NCBI GenBank assembly: GCA_017938215.1
Contig: JAGBBZ010000039.1
Span: forward strand, 1 to 61,960
Reading direction: 5' to 3'
Origin: Eubacterium sp.
GTDB taxonomy: Bacteria; Bacillota; Clostridia; Lachnospirales; Lachnospiraceae
DNA: 61,960 nucleotides
This document shows positions 49,399 through 57,750 of this stretch, piece after piece. Position numbers and translations under genes: made by a program. Below the pieces are notes generated by a model. It ran no database searches and was not told the origin of the DNA. It saw only the letters and a program-made list of their open reading frames with translations. The stretch's first letter is position 1. Every line of letters begins with the position of its first letter.

Positions 49399-49833
49399 AT
49401 GTGGGGAATTATCATTGGTATGATTTCGGGGGCATTGATGAGTATACAGGGAGTGTTTAACTCCGAAGTGACAAAACAGAGTAGCATTTGGTTAGCAGCA
49501 GCCTTTGTGCAGATTTCCGCCTTTGCGGTATGTATTGTAGCGTGGCTGGTGACAGGGAAGGATGGAACCATCAGTAGCTTGTGGAATGTACAGCCGAAAT
49601 ATATGCTTCTTGGTGGTGCCATTGGTGCATTTATTACCTATACTGTCATTCAAGCGATGAACCAGTGTGGACCGGCAAGAGCGGTTGTGTTTATCGTTAC
49701 GGCACAGATCGTAGTGGCGTATATCATTGAATTAATGGGGCTTTTTGGTGTAGAAAAACAGCCCTTTGAATGGCGTAAAGTCATTGGTTTGGTGGCAGTT
49801 ATTGCAGGAATCATTACATTTAAATGGAAATGA
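49399..49833 (+). CDS. YdcZ-type DMT transporter (DUF606)
   Basis: This 144-residue membrane protein with five helices corresponds to one half of a drug/metabolite transporter and probably works as a dimer. Motifs are IIIGMISGALMSIQGVFNS and LGGAIGAFITYTVIQAMNQCGPARA, typical of the YdcZ group. The substrate is unknown. The start lies directly after the leuCD terminator tail, with GGAAAGGA within the hairpin's 3' arm as the only ribosome site, so translation from a read-through transcript would need the hairpin to open. Confidence 0.88.
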   Translation: MWGIIIGMISGALMSIQGVFNSEVTKQSSIWLAAAFVQISAFAVCIVAWLVTGKDGTISSLWNVQPKYMLLGGAIGAFITYTVIQAMNQCGPARAVVFIVTAQIVVAYIIELMGLFGVEKQPFEWRKVIGLVAVIAGIITFKWK

Positions 49834-49917
49834 AAAAAAGTGTTGTAAAATTTACCTTTCATTGATACAATTAGGGTATGCACTTTAGTTTCTTTGTTCC
49901 CAGATTGGAGAACATAT

Positions 49918-50514
49918 ATGATGAATAAAAGCAAAGTTAAGACAATACTCGTGGTATGTCTTGTAGTAGTGTGTGGAGTGTTATGGTTGTTCTGGGGAAA
50001 CACAGAGCAAAAGGTGGTTAATTCCGAAAATGCATTTGTGATTGATCAGGACGACCCGAGTTCCACAGAGGTACCAGCAGGTGAGACAGAGAAAAAGATA
50101 TATGTACATATCGTAGGTGCAGTAAAAAAACCAGGAGTATACACATTTGGAAAGGAACCAAGAGTAATTGAAGTTATCCGGGCTGCGGGTGGATTTACGA
50201 AACAAGCAGTACGGTCAAGTGTAAATCAAGCAGAACTGGTGGGTGATGGAGTCCAGCTTGTCATTGAGTCAAAAAAAGATAGCAAAGCGAAGAAGGTTGA
50301 AAAGGGAGACCAAGAATCGTCTGGAAAAATAAATCTCAATGCTGCAAGTAAAGAAGAATTGATGACATTGCCGGGAATTGGTGAATCTAAGGCGATGGCG
50401 ATTCTTTCTTACCGAGACACCAACGGAAGGTTTCAAAAAATCGAAGATGTTATGAACATTACTGGGATAAAAAACGGTGTGTTTGACAAGATAAAGGATT
50501 ATATTCAAGTGTGA
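49918..50514 (+). CDS. comEA: Competence protein ComEA, DNA receptor with SLBB and helix-hairpin-helix domains
   Basis: ComEA is the membrane-bound receptor for double-stranded DNA during uptake. The protein of about 198 residues has one N-terminal helix (about 8-25), an SLBB domain (IYVHIVGAVKKPGVYTF, IEVIRAAGGFT), a charged linker and a C-terminal helix-hairpin-helix pair (INLNAASKEELMTLPGIGES). ATG at 49918 is 8 bases after GGAG. It opens a group that ends with comEC. Confidence 0.92.
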   Translation: MMNKSKVKTILVVCLVVVCGVLWLFWGNTEQKVVNSENAFVIDQDDPSSTEVPAGETEKKIYVHIVGAVKKPGVYTFGKEPRVIEVIRAAGGFTKQAVRSSVNQAELVGDGVQLVIESKKDSKAKKVEKGDQESSGKINLNAASKEELMTLPGIGESKAMAILSYRDTNGRFQKIEDVMNITGIKNGVFDKIKDYIQV

Positions 50515-50589
50515 TTGACAAATATATGTTTCAGGGGAGCTTCTGGCAGAATATATAGAGGGATTAGCCTCAGAAAGGAAGTACAACAC

Positions 50590-51282
50590 ATGGCAAAGAA
50601 AGTATTGGTAGTAGATGACGAGAAATTGATTGTAAAGGGATTGCGTTTCAGTTTAGAGCAAGATGGCATGGAAGTAGATTGTGCCTACGACGGAGAAGAA
50701 GCTCTGGAAGCAGCAAAAAATACAAAATATGATGTCATATTGCTAGATGTTATGTTGCCAAAGTTTACGGGATTTGAAGTGTGCCAGCAGATTCGTGAGT
50801 ATTCCGATGTGCCGATTATCATGTTGACTGCTAAGGGAGATGACATGGATAAAATCTTAGGATTGGAGTATGGCGCGGATGATTATATTACCAAGCCATT
50901 TAATATTCTTGAGGTAAAGGCAAGAATTAAGGCAATCATGCGAAGAAGTTCGAAAAAAGAGGAAAAACCAGTGGAAGATCCTTCGGTTCGTGTTTTTGGA
51001 ACGATGAAGGTAAATGTGGATAGTCGAAGAGTATTCTTGGACGGAAAAGAAGTGAATCTAACAGTAAAAGAATTTGATCTTTTAGAGCTTTTGATGAATA
51101 ATCCCAATAAAGTATATAGTAGGGAAAAATTGCTGAACGATGTGTGGGGATATGAGTATCTGGGGGATGTTCGTACAGTGGATGTACATGTGCGTCGTCT
51201 CAGAGAAAAGATAGAGACTACACCAAGCGATCCAAAATATATACATACAAAATGGGGTGTTGGCTATTATTTCCAAGCTTAA
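50590..51282 (+). CDS. OmpR-family response regulator
   Basis: This 230-residue regulator has a receiver domain with VVDDEK and the phosphoacceptor Asp in VILLDVMLP, the Lys in YITKPF, and an OmpR/PhoB winged helix (KEVNLTVKEFDLLELLM, GDVRTVDVHVRRLREKI). ATG at 50590 follows AAAGGAAG; the frame is open to 50515. It overlaps the kinase gene. The pair lies between comEA and comEC. Confidence 0.95.
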   Translation: MAKKVLVVDDEKLIVKGLRFSLEQDGMEVDCAYDGEEALEAAKNTKYDVILLDVMLPKFTGFEVCQQIREYSDVPIIMLTAKGDDMDKILGLEYGADDYITKPFNILEVKARIKAIMRRSSKKEEKPVEDPSVRVFGTMKVNVDSRRVFLDGKEVNLTVKEFDLLELLMNNPNKVYSREKLLNDVWGYEYLGDVRTVDVHVRRLREKIETTPSDPKYIHTKWGVGYYFQA

Positions 51283-52708
51283 AGAAAAAATAAAATTTTT
51301 TAAAAGCATGCACGTCCAGAGTATGGGAGTGTTGATTTTAATTGGTGTAGCACCATTGATTGTATTTTCGTTGATTTTTATCAATACCTACAAATCTAGA
51401 AGCATATCTCAGCATATTGCAGAGATACAGGTGCGAGGAAACGTGATATCAAATCTGATTGTAAGTTCCGGTTATTTTACGAGTGATAATAAAAGTGAAG
51501 TAGATGCGGAGCTTGCCCATGTGTCAGATAATTATGATGGTAGAATTTTAATTGTTGATTCGAAATTAAAAGTTATACGCGATACCTATGGATTAGAAGA
51601 AGGAGAAACCGTAATTCTTCCAGAAGTAATCCAATGTTTTCGAGGTGACGCTTCTAAAGTTGTAAACCAATATCGTGAGAATGTCGAGATATACGTACCT
51701 GTTATGGGGACGGACAGAGAAACGGTATATGGTGTTGTTGTCATGAATTTTTCTCTTCAATCCATTATTTCATTATATGAAAATATTCGAACGGTAACAT
51801 TTTCTGTTATTTTGCTTTTTTCCATTATTATCATTGTTGTTGCTTGGATTGTATCCGGACAGCAAGTAAGACCATTGAAACGTTTGGTGGAGTCCATTGG
51901 ACATGTCAGTTTCGGGAATTTTAGTGAGAAAGTGGAAGTGCGAGATAATCTGGAAGTGTCTAATATTTCAGATGCGATTAACTCCATGTTGACAGTGGTG
52001 CAAAACCAAGAGGATTCACGACAGGAGTTTGTTTCCAATGTGTCTCATGAGTTGAAAACGCCGATTACATCGATTAAAGTATTGTCAGAATCGCTCTCCA
52101 TGCAGGAAGATGTTCCTGTGGAGTTGTATAAGGAATTCATGGTAGATATCAATGATGAATTGGAACGAATGAATAAAATCGTAAATGATTTGTTGTCGCT
52201 GGTACGTATGGATAAGTCAGCAGTTCAAATGTCAGTGGAAGAAGTGAATGTCAATGAGTTTGTGGAGGGAATCCTAAAAGGAATTACTCCGATTGCTTCC
52301 CAAAGAAACATAGAGATTATATTTGAAAGTGTTCGTCCTGTAGTGGCACAGATTGATTCAGTGAAACTTGGAATGGCAGTGACAAATATTATTGAGAATG
52401 CAGTGAAATATAATTTTGACAATGGTTGGGTAAAAGTTACGTTAAATGCGGATCATAAATTTTTCTATCTGCGCGTGGCGGATTCGGGAGTTGGGATTCC
52501 AGAAGAATTGCACGAACGTATTTTTGAACGTTTTTATCGAGTGGATAAGGCGAGATCCAGAGAAACGGGAGGAAATGGTCTTGGATTGGCAATTACAAGA
52601 AATGCAGTGCTTCTTCATCGAGGCTCTATTAAGGTTCATAGTATTGAGAAACAGGGGACTACATTTGCTGTCCGAATTCCATTGAATTTCCAAGCACCAT
52701 TAAGTTGA
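51257..52708 (+). CDS. Membrane sensor histidine kinase
   Basis: The cognate kinase of 483 residues has TM1 (about 20-42), an outer sensor of about 130 residues, TM2 (about 175-197), HAMP, HisKA with FVSNVSHELKTPITSIKVL (H present), and an intact ATPase domain: IIENAVKYN, VADSGVGIPEEL and GGNGLGLAITRN. It looks like a WalK/PhoR-type kinase. The TTG at 51257 overlaps the regulator gene by 26 bases; no better start lies before TM1, but the choice is weakly supported. Confidence 0.93.
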   Translation: MLAIISKLKEKIKFFKSMHVQSMGVLILIGVAPLIVFSLIFINTYKSRSISQHIAEIQVRGNVISNLIVSSGYFTSDNKSEVDAELAHVSDNYDGRILIVDSKLKVIRDTYGLEEGETVILPEVIQCFRGDASKVVNQYRENVEIYVPVMGTDRETVYGVVVMNFSLQSIISLYENIRTVTFSVILLFSIIIIVVAWIVSGQQVRPLKRLVESIGHVSFGNFSEKVEVRDNLEVSNISDAINSMLTVVQNQEDSRQEFVSNVSHELKTPITSIKVLSESLSMQEDVPVELYKEFMVDINDELERMNKIVNDLLSLVRMDKSAVQMSVEEVNVNEFVEGILKGITPIASQRNIEIIFESVRPVVAQIDSVKLGMAVTNIIENAVKYNFDNGWVKVTLNADHKFFYLRVADSGVGIPEELHERIFERFYRVDKARSRETGGNGLGLAITRNAVLLHRGSIKVHSIEKQGTTFAVRIPLNFQAPLS

Positions 52709-52725
52709 GGGAAGGAGAGATGGTT

Positions 52726-53631
52726 ATGATTCGAATTCGATTGGTTTGTCTTTCTCTTCTCGTGGCATGTTTGCTTAGTGGATGTTCATGGGGCGATTAT
52801 GCCGAGAACAAGGGAGAAATTATATTGTATCAAGTGGCAGAAAACGGACTTGGTTTGAAAACAACAGAGTATCATCTAAAGACAAATACCAAAGAAGTGG
52901 TTGAGATTGTAGATGAGTTGTTGTCGACTTTTCGAGGTGTAGATATTCGAGATTTTCAGCTTAAAGAGAAGCAGTTATCAATTTATTTTTCTTCTGCTTA
53001 TTACAATACAAAAGAAATTGACGAAGTGCTTCTTCGGGCGGCAATTGTAAAGACATTATGTCAAGTTTCCGGAGTGGAATATGTGGAGTTTTTTGTGAAT
53101 GATGCGCCACTTTTAATTGATGGAGAAGTGGTTGGTGTTATGAGTCATCTATCTTTTATGGACAGTATTGGTGGAAATGGCTATACTCAGGAAAAATATG
53201 TCACGTTGTACTTTTCGGATGCATCGGGAAAATCCATTCGGGAAGTTACTTCGAAGTTGACTTATGATATGACAGTGCCGTTGGCACGTCTTTTAGTGGA
53301 ACAGTTGTTGCTTGGTCCGGAACAGTTGGAAGGAATTAATACATCGGATGTACGAAAGACGGTTCCAACGGGGACAAAGCTAAATTCTCTTACGATTCGG
53401 GATAATGTGTGTTATGTGGATTTTAGTAAAGAATTTTACAATATGCAAGCAGAGATTAACAGTGAAGTAGTCGTTTATAGTATTGTAAATACGCTTTGTG
53501 AACTTTCGGATGTAAATATGGTTCAGTTTACCATCGACGGGGAGCAAAGCGAATTATATGGTGACATGAAAGGATTCAATACTCCATTTGAGAGAAATTT
53601 GGATTTGGTTACAGGAGGAAGTAAAGGATAG
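52726..53631 (+). CDS. GerMN-domain lipoprotein
   Basis: A signal peptide with lipobox LLSGC near residue 17 makes this a membrane-anchored lipoprotein of about 301 residues. Two GerMN-like repeats follow (about 40-150 and 165-290), each with the YVDFSKEFYN-type strand and LTYDMTVPLARLLVEQLLLG. In Bacillus, GerM supports sporulation and germination; in other clostridia similar proteins sit beside sensor kinases. ATG at 52726 is 8 bases from AAGGAG; upstream in-frame starts fit less well. Confidence 0.88.
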   Translation: MIRIRLVCLSLLVACLLSGCSWGDYAENKGEIILYQVAENGLGLKTTEYHLKTNTKEVVEIVDELLSTFRGVDIRDFQLKEKQLSIYFSSAYYNTKEIDEVLLRAAIVKTLCQVSGVEYVEFFVNDAPLLIDGEVVGVMSHLSFMDSIGGNGYTQEKYVTLYFSDASGKSIREVTSKLTYDMTVPLARLLVEQLLLGPEQLEGINTSDVRKTVPTGTKLNSLTIRDNVCYVDFSKEFYNMQAEINSEVVVYSIVNTLCELSDVNMVQFTIDGEQSELYGDMKGFNTPFERNLDLVTGGSKG

Positions 53632-53645
53632 AAGGGGGTGTTGCG

Positions 53646-55808
53646 TTGGTGATACGAAGACCAATGTTGGCAATATTTCTCCTTCTGGTACTTGGAATTA
53701 TAATATGGCAAAAGTTGGGGGTGGGAGCCCCCGAGTTGCCGGATTCGGATATTAATGTTCAGTGCCAGGGACAAGTTGAACAAATACAAGTCAAACCATC
53801 GGGACAAGTTTTCGTGTTAGCGGATGTTGAGATGGTGGCAGATGATGACAAAGAGCGTGTGGAAGTAGAAAAAGTAATTGTTTATAATTCTTCTGACATT
53901 CAATTATTTTCTAAGACAAAAATTGGTAACATCGTTAAGGTCGCAGGAAGTTATTCTGCATTTCAGCGTGCGACGAATCCAGGTGAATTTAATCAATATG
54001 AATATTATCGAAGTATGAAGGTGTCTGGTAGTGTATTTGCAGAACATTTTTCGATTTGTGATGATCGCTGTTTATATATGGAACAGGGATTGTTTGAAGT
54101 GCGCCAAATGGCGATGAAACAGCTAAGAGGCCTTATGACGGAGGAGGACGCCGGAGTTCTGGGAGCAATGATACTTGGAGAGAAAAGTGGTCTTCTGGCA
54201 GATACGAAGGATTTGTACCAGCAGACGGGAATTGGTCATATACTCGCTATTTCAGGATTGCATATATCGATGTTGGGAGTGGGGGTTTTTTCTTTTTTAA
54301 GAAAGTATCTTTTTTCTCTGAAAAAGTCAGTTATTGTAACGGTTTTGTTTTTGTTTGTGTATGGACAATTAACCGGGTTTCCGGTAGCGACAACCCGGGC
54401 AGTTATTATGCTTTGTTGTCGTCTGCTGGCCAGATATAGTGGACGGACGTATGATGTCTGGTCGGCGTTGGCATTCAGTGGAATTGTAATATTAATTCAA
54501 GAGCCTTTGCAGCTGTTTCAATGTGGATTTTTGTTATCTTATGCTGCAATTGCAGGAATTCATTTATTTGAACCGATAATGGAAGTGTTGAAAGTGAAAA
54601 ATCGGATGATCCAATCGGTGATTAGTAGTGGTGCATTTTTCGTTGTTACATTGCCAGTGATGCTGTGGTTTTTTTATGAGGTGTGTCCATATACGGTTGT
54701 TGTTAATCTTGTTGTCTTACCCGTGCTTTCGCTTTTGATCGGGCTTGGGATTTTAGGGTGTGTAGTATCGTTTGTGTGGCATCCAGGTGGAGAGTTTTTG
54801 TTGGCGACGTCACATTATATATTGAAATACTATAAATGGATCTGTGAAATGACAACGGAACTTCCTTTTAGTCGTATTGTAATCGGTCGTCCTTCCGTTG
54901 TGTGGATGGTGATGTATTACCTGATTCTCTTGGGAGTAATTCTTGCTGTGATGTGTGGGAGAAAAAAATGGTATGTTTATGCGGGGGCATTTGCAGTCTT
55001 GATGATGCTTGGAAAAGCACGACCACAGATGGAGTTTATGTATACACAGCTAGATGTGGGGCAGGGAGATTGTGCTTGCATCATGCATGGGGAGAGCACA
55101 TATTTGATCGACGGAGGAAGTACCTCAGAGAAAGAAATTGGCAAATATGTATTAGAGCGTTTTCTGAAATTTTATGGACGACAAAAGGTGGATGTTGTGT
55201 TTGTTACTCATAGTGATGCGGATCACATCAATGGAATATTGGAATTGGTGGAAAGGCGGGAAAAATCGGGACTTGAGATTGAATCGGCTGTGGTACCTGA
55301 AATTGAGAAGAAGGACGAGAACTACATATCATTTTTAACAACTCTTGAACGATACGATACAAACGTTTATACCATGAAAAAGGGAGATGCATGTGGGAAG
55401 GACAAGCTTTCTTTTTCTTGTTTACATCCGGCACCTGATTATGAGTGGGAGAGTGAGAATGACTATTCTTTGACGTTAGATATCTCATATAAGGATTTTG
55501 AGATTTTGGCGACTGGAGATCTGGAAGAGACGGGAGAGGGTGTGTTACAGCTTCCAAGGAAAGGTTATGATGTGCTAAAGGTGGGACATCACGGGTCAAA
55601 AACATCCACATCCCAGGAACTTTTGGATCAGGTAAATCCACAAGTGGCCTTGATTTCCTGTGGGAAGAATAATCGGTATGGGCATCCGGCACCAGAAGTG
55701 GTGGAACGGTTGGAAAAGGTGGGAAGTCAGGTCATGTGTACGACAGAACAAGGAGCAATTATGATTGAAGTTGGAGAGGAGATAGGTGTGTATGGATATG
55801 GGAAATAG
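53646..55808 (+). CDS. comEC: DNA internalisation competence protein ComEC/Rec2
   Basis: ComEC forms the channel that moves single-stranded DNA into the cell. The 720-residue protein has N-terminal helices, a DUF4131 region, the competence core (AMILGEKSGL, GIGHILAISGLHISMLG, PVATTRAVIMLCC) and a C-terminal metallo-beta-lactamase domain with THSDADHINGI and VGHHGSKTSTSQELL, the likely nuclease. It follows the lipoprotein by 14 bases. The start is TTG at 53646 or GTG at 53649, behind GGGGGTG. Confidence 0.93.
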   Translation: MVIRRPMLAIFLLLVLGIIIWQKLGVGAPELPDSDINVQCQGQVEQIQVKPSGQVFVLADVEMVADDDKERVEVEKVIVYNSSDIQLFSKTKIGNIVKVAGSYSAFQRATNPGEFNQYEYYRSMKVSGSVFAEHFSICDDRCLYMEQGLFEVRQMAMKQLRGLMTEEDAGVLGAMILGEKSGLLADTKDLYQQTGIGHILAISGLHISMLGVGVFSFLRKYLFSLKKSVIVTVLFLFVYGQLTGFPVATTRAVIMLCCRLLARYSGRTYDVWSALAFSGIVILIQEPLQLFQCGFLLSYAAIAGIHLFEPIMEVLKVKNRMIQSVISSGAFFVVTLPVMLWFFYEVCPYTVVVNLVVLPVLSLLIGLGILGCVVSFVWHPGGEFLLATSHYILKYYKWICEMTTELPFSRIVIGRPSVVWMVMYYLILLGVILAVMCGRKKWYVYAGAFAVLMMLGKARPQMEFMYTQLDVGQGDCACIMHGESTYLIDGGSTSEKEIGKYVLERFLKFYGRQKVDVVFVTHSDADHINGILELVERREKSGLEIESAVVPEIEKKDENYISFLTTLERYDTNVYTMKKGDACGKDKLSFSCLHPAPDYEWESENDYSLTLDISYKDFEILATGDLEETGEGVLQLPRKGYDVLKVGHHGSKTSTSQELLDQVNPQVALISCGKNNRYGHPAPEVVERLEKVGSQVMCTTEQGAIMIEVGEEIGVYGYGK

Positions 55809-55823
55809 AAAAGGGAAATTTTC

Positions 55824-55852
55824 TTGACAAGAAAAAGGTAATATGTTACCAT
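55824..55852 (+). promoter_or_regulatory. Sigma-A promoter of the flavodoxin gene
   Basis: TTGACA (55824-55829), a 17-base spacer and TACCAT (55847-55852) precede the flavodoxin ATG by 44 bases. Confidence 0.6.
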
Positions 55853-55896
55853 ATTTGAACAACTTGAAAGATTTATAAGCAGAAAGGACATGAAAG

Positions 55897-56430
55897 ATGA
55901 AAATATTAGTTACATACAAAAGTAAGACAGGATTTACAAAAAAGTACGCGGAGATGGTAGCAGAAGAAGTGGAATGTACGTTGATGGAGTTTAAGAAAGT
56001 ATCCGTAGCTACTATGTCGGAGTACGATGTGGTTGTTTTTGGAACCCGCATGCATGCAGGCTTTGTGGATGGATTTAAGAAGGCGTATAAAATGTATCAG
56101 GAGAGCACAGCAAAGGAATTTGCGGTGTTCGCGACTGGAGGAATGCCGAATGAGGCGGAAGATGTGGTAAAGGAAATGTGGCACAATAATCTCAATACCG
56201 AAGAACTGGCGAAGCTTCCACATTTTTATATGCAGGCAGGACTTTCCTATGAGAAGATGGCATTCGGAGATAAGTTGATGATGAAAATGGCAGCTAAAAT
56301 GATGAGTAAGCAAGAAGCAAAGAGTGACTATGATAGAGAATTTGCAAAGGCAATTCAAGGCTCCTATGATATTTCTGACAAGAAATATGCAGAGCCGTTG
56401 GTTGCATATTTGGCATCATTCCCAAATTGA
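55897..56430 (+). CDS. Flavodoxin-domain protein
   Basis: This 177-residue flavodoxin fold protein has the FMN phosphate loop ILVTYKSKTGFTKKYAE, VVVFGTRMHAGFVDG and FATGGMPNEAE. It resembles protoporphyrinogen-oxidase-like flavodoxins (Flavodoxin_5), but the partner is unknown. AGAAAGGAC lies before the ATG. It has its own promoter and is not part of the com operon. Confidence 0.88.
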   Translation: MKILVTYKSKTGFTKKYAEMVAEEVECTLMEFKKVSVATMSEYDVVVFGTRMHAGFVDGFKKAYKMYQESTAKEFAVFATGGMPNEAEDVVKEMWHNNLNTEELAKLPHFYMQAGLSYEKMAFGDKLMMKMAAKMMSKQEAKSDYDREFAKAIQGSYDISDKKYAEPLVAYLASFPN

Positions 56431-56487
56431 CAAAGCCTCATGAACACACTATAATTGAGTAAGAGAAAAGACAGGGAGGCGGAGAAT

Positions 56488-57465
56488 TTGCAAACAATAG
56501 ACGCACAGATTAAAACAGGTGAATTGTCTAGATTTCACTTGATATATGGAGAAGAGCCATATATGGTTCGCTATTATAAAAATAAATGCAAGTCAATGCT
56601 TTCCAATGAGGGCGATGATATGAACGCTTCTTTTTTCGAAGGAAATTCCATATCCCTTGAGGAAGTAAATTCATTGGGAAATACATTGCCGTTTTTTGCG
56701 GAAAAGCGTTTGCTTTTGATGGAGAATACGGAGCTATTTAAGGCATCCAATGATGTGGTGGATATGTTGGAAGAGTTCCCGGATACTACCTATGTGGTGT
56801 TTGTGGAAAAACAGGTTGATAAGCGTAATCGTTTGTATAAATGGATGCAGAAAAATGGGTGTGTGACGGAGTGTGTGTTGCAGCAAGAAAAAGATCTTGT
56901 TCCATGGGCAGCTCGCTATCTCAAAGGCTATGGGAAAAATATTTCCCGTAGTACAATGGAGTATATCGTATCTAAAGTTGGCTTTCAGATGGATATGCTT
57001 GTGAATGAATTGGATAAATTGATTGGCTATACAGGGGAGCGTGAAGAGATTACAGTTGCTGATGTGGATGAAATATGTTCGGGGCAGGTAGTCGGAAAGA
57101 TTTTTGACATGATCGATGCAGTAATAGCGGGACAAACAGAAAAGGTATTTCGTTTGTATGGTGATTTGATTGAATTAAAGGAGCCACCATTGGTGATTTT
57201 GCATTTGCTGGGTCGTCATATTAATATTTTGCTTCAAGTAAAAGAAATTGGAAATAGTATGGCAGACCGTGATTTGGCAAAGAAAGTAGGGATTCCCTAC
57301 TTTACTGTGGGGAAATATAAGAGTCAGGCAAAGCATTTTTCGAAAAAGCAGTTACTTCATCTTTTGGAAGAACGAGCGGATTACGAGGAACGTTTTAAGA
57401 CGGGACGCCTAGGAGAGCGCCTGGTGGCAGAATTCTTTCTTGTAAAAGCGTTGACAAATGAGTGA
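56488..57465 (+). CDS. holA: DNA polymerase III delta subunit
   Basis: Delta opens the sliding clamp within the clamp loader. The 325-residue protein has an AAA+-like fold without a working P-loop, as expected: FHLIYGEEPYMVRYY at the start and HLLGRHINILLQVKEIG late. TTG at 56488 lies 9 bases after GGAGG and gives the family's usual N-terminus; the frame is open to 56455. In related genomes it often follows comEC and precedes rpsT; here a tRNA-Ser follows. Confidence 0.9.
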   Translation: MQTIDAQIKTGELSRFHLIYGEEPYMVRYYKNKCKSMLSNEGDDMNASFFEGNSISLEEVNSLGNTLPFFAEKRLLLMENTELFKASNDVVDMLEEFPDTTYVVFVEKQVDKRNRLYKWMQKNGCVTECVLQQEKDLVPWAARYLKGYGKNISRSTMEYIVSKVGFQMDMLVNELDKLIGYTGEREEITVADVDEICSGQVVGKIFDMIDAVIAGQTEKVFRLYGDLIELKEPPLVILHLLGRHINILLQVKEIGNSMADRDLAKKVGIPYFTVGKYKSQAKHFSKKQLLHLLEERADYEERFKTGRLGERLVAEFFLVKALTNE

Positions 57466-57510
57466 AAAAGTGGTAAAAATATAGAGGTGGCAAAAGTGCC
57501 ATTGTTGTTC

Positions 57511-57596
57511 GGAGACGTATCGAAGTGGTCATAACGAGAACGACTCGAAATCGTTTTGCCTTCACGGGCACGTGGGTTCGAATCCCACCGTCTCCG
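57511..57596 (+). tRNA. tRNA-Ser (CGA anticodon)
   Basis: The 86-base cloverleaf has acceptor GGAGACG / CGTCTCC and discriminator G. The anticodon stem AACGA / TCGTT encloses the loop CTCGAAA, so the anticodon is CGA and reads UCG. There is a long variable arm as expected for serine, and the T-arm GTGGGTTCGAATCCCAC. No CCA is encoded. Confidence 0.95.
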
Positions 57597-57612
57597 CTAT
57601 TTGAATCAGACT

Positions 57613-57645
57613 AGCCTTGCGAGAGTGGATCGCAGGGCTGTTTTT
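57613..57645 (+). terminator. Terminator after tRNA-Ser
   Basis: The stem AGCCTTGCG / CGCAGGGCT (one G-U pair) is followed by GTTTTT, 17 bases past the tRNA. Confidence 0.8.
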
Positions 57646-57683
57646 AATCTATACGATTTAATATTATTGTTAAATTTATCATA

Positions 57684-57712
57684 TTGAAAAAATGGCAGTT
57701 GGATGCTATACT
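57684..57712 (+). promoter_or_regulatory. Promoter of the L,D-transpeptidase gene
   Basis: TTGAAA (57684-57689), a 17-base spacer and TATACT (57707-57712), with a TGC extension before the -10 box, lie about 39 bases before the start codon. Confidence 0.65.
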
Positions 57713-57750
57713 TGACAAGACAGGGATTTTGAAAGGTGGAACATCGGAGG

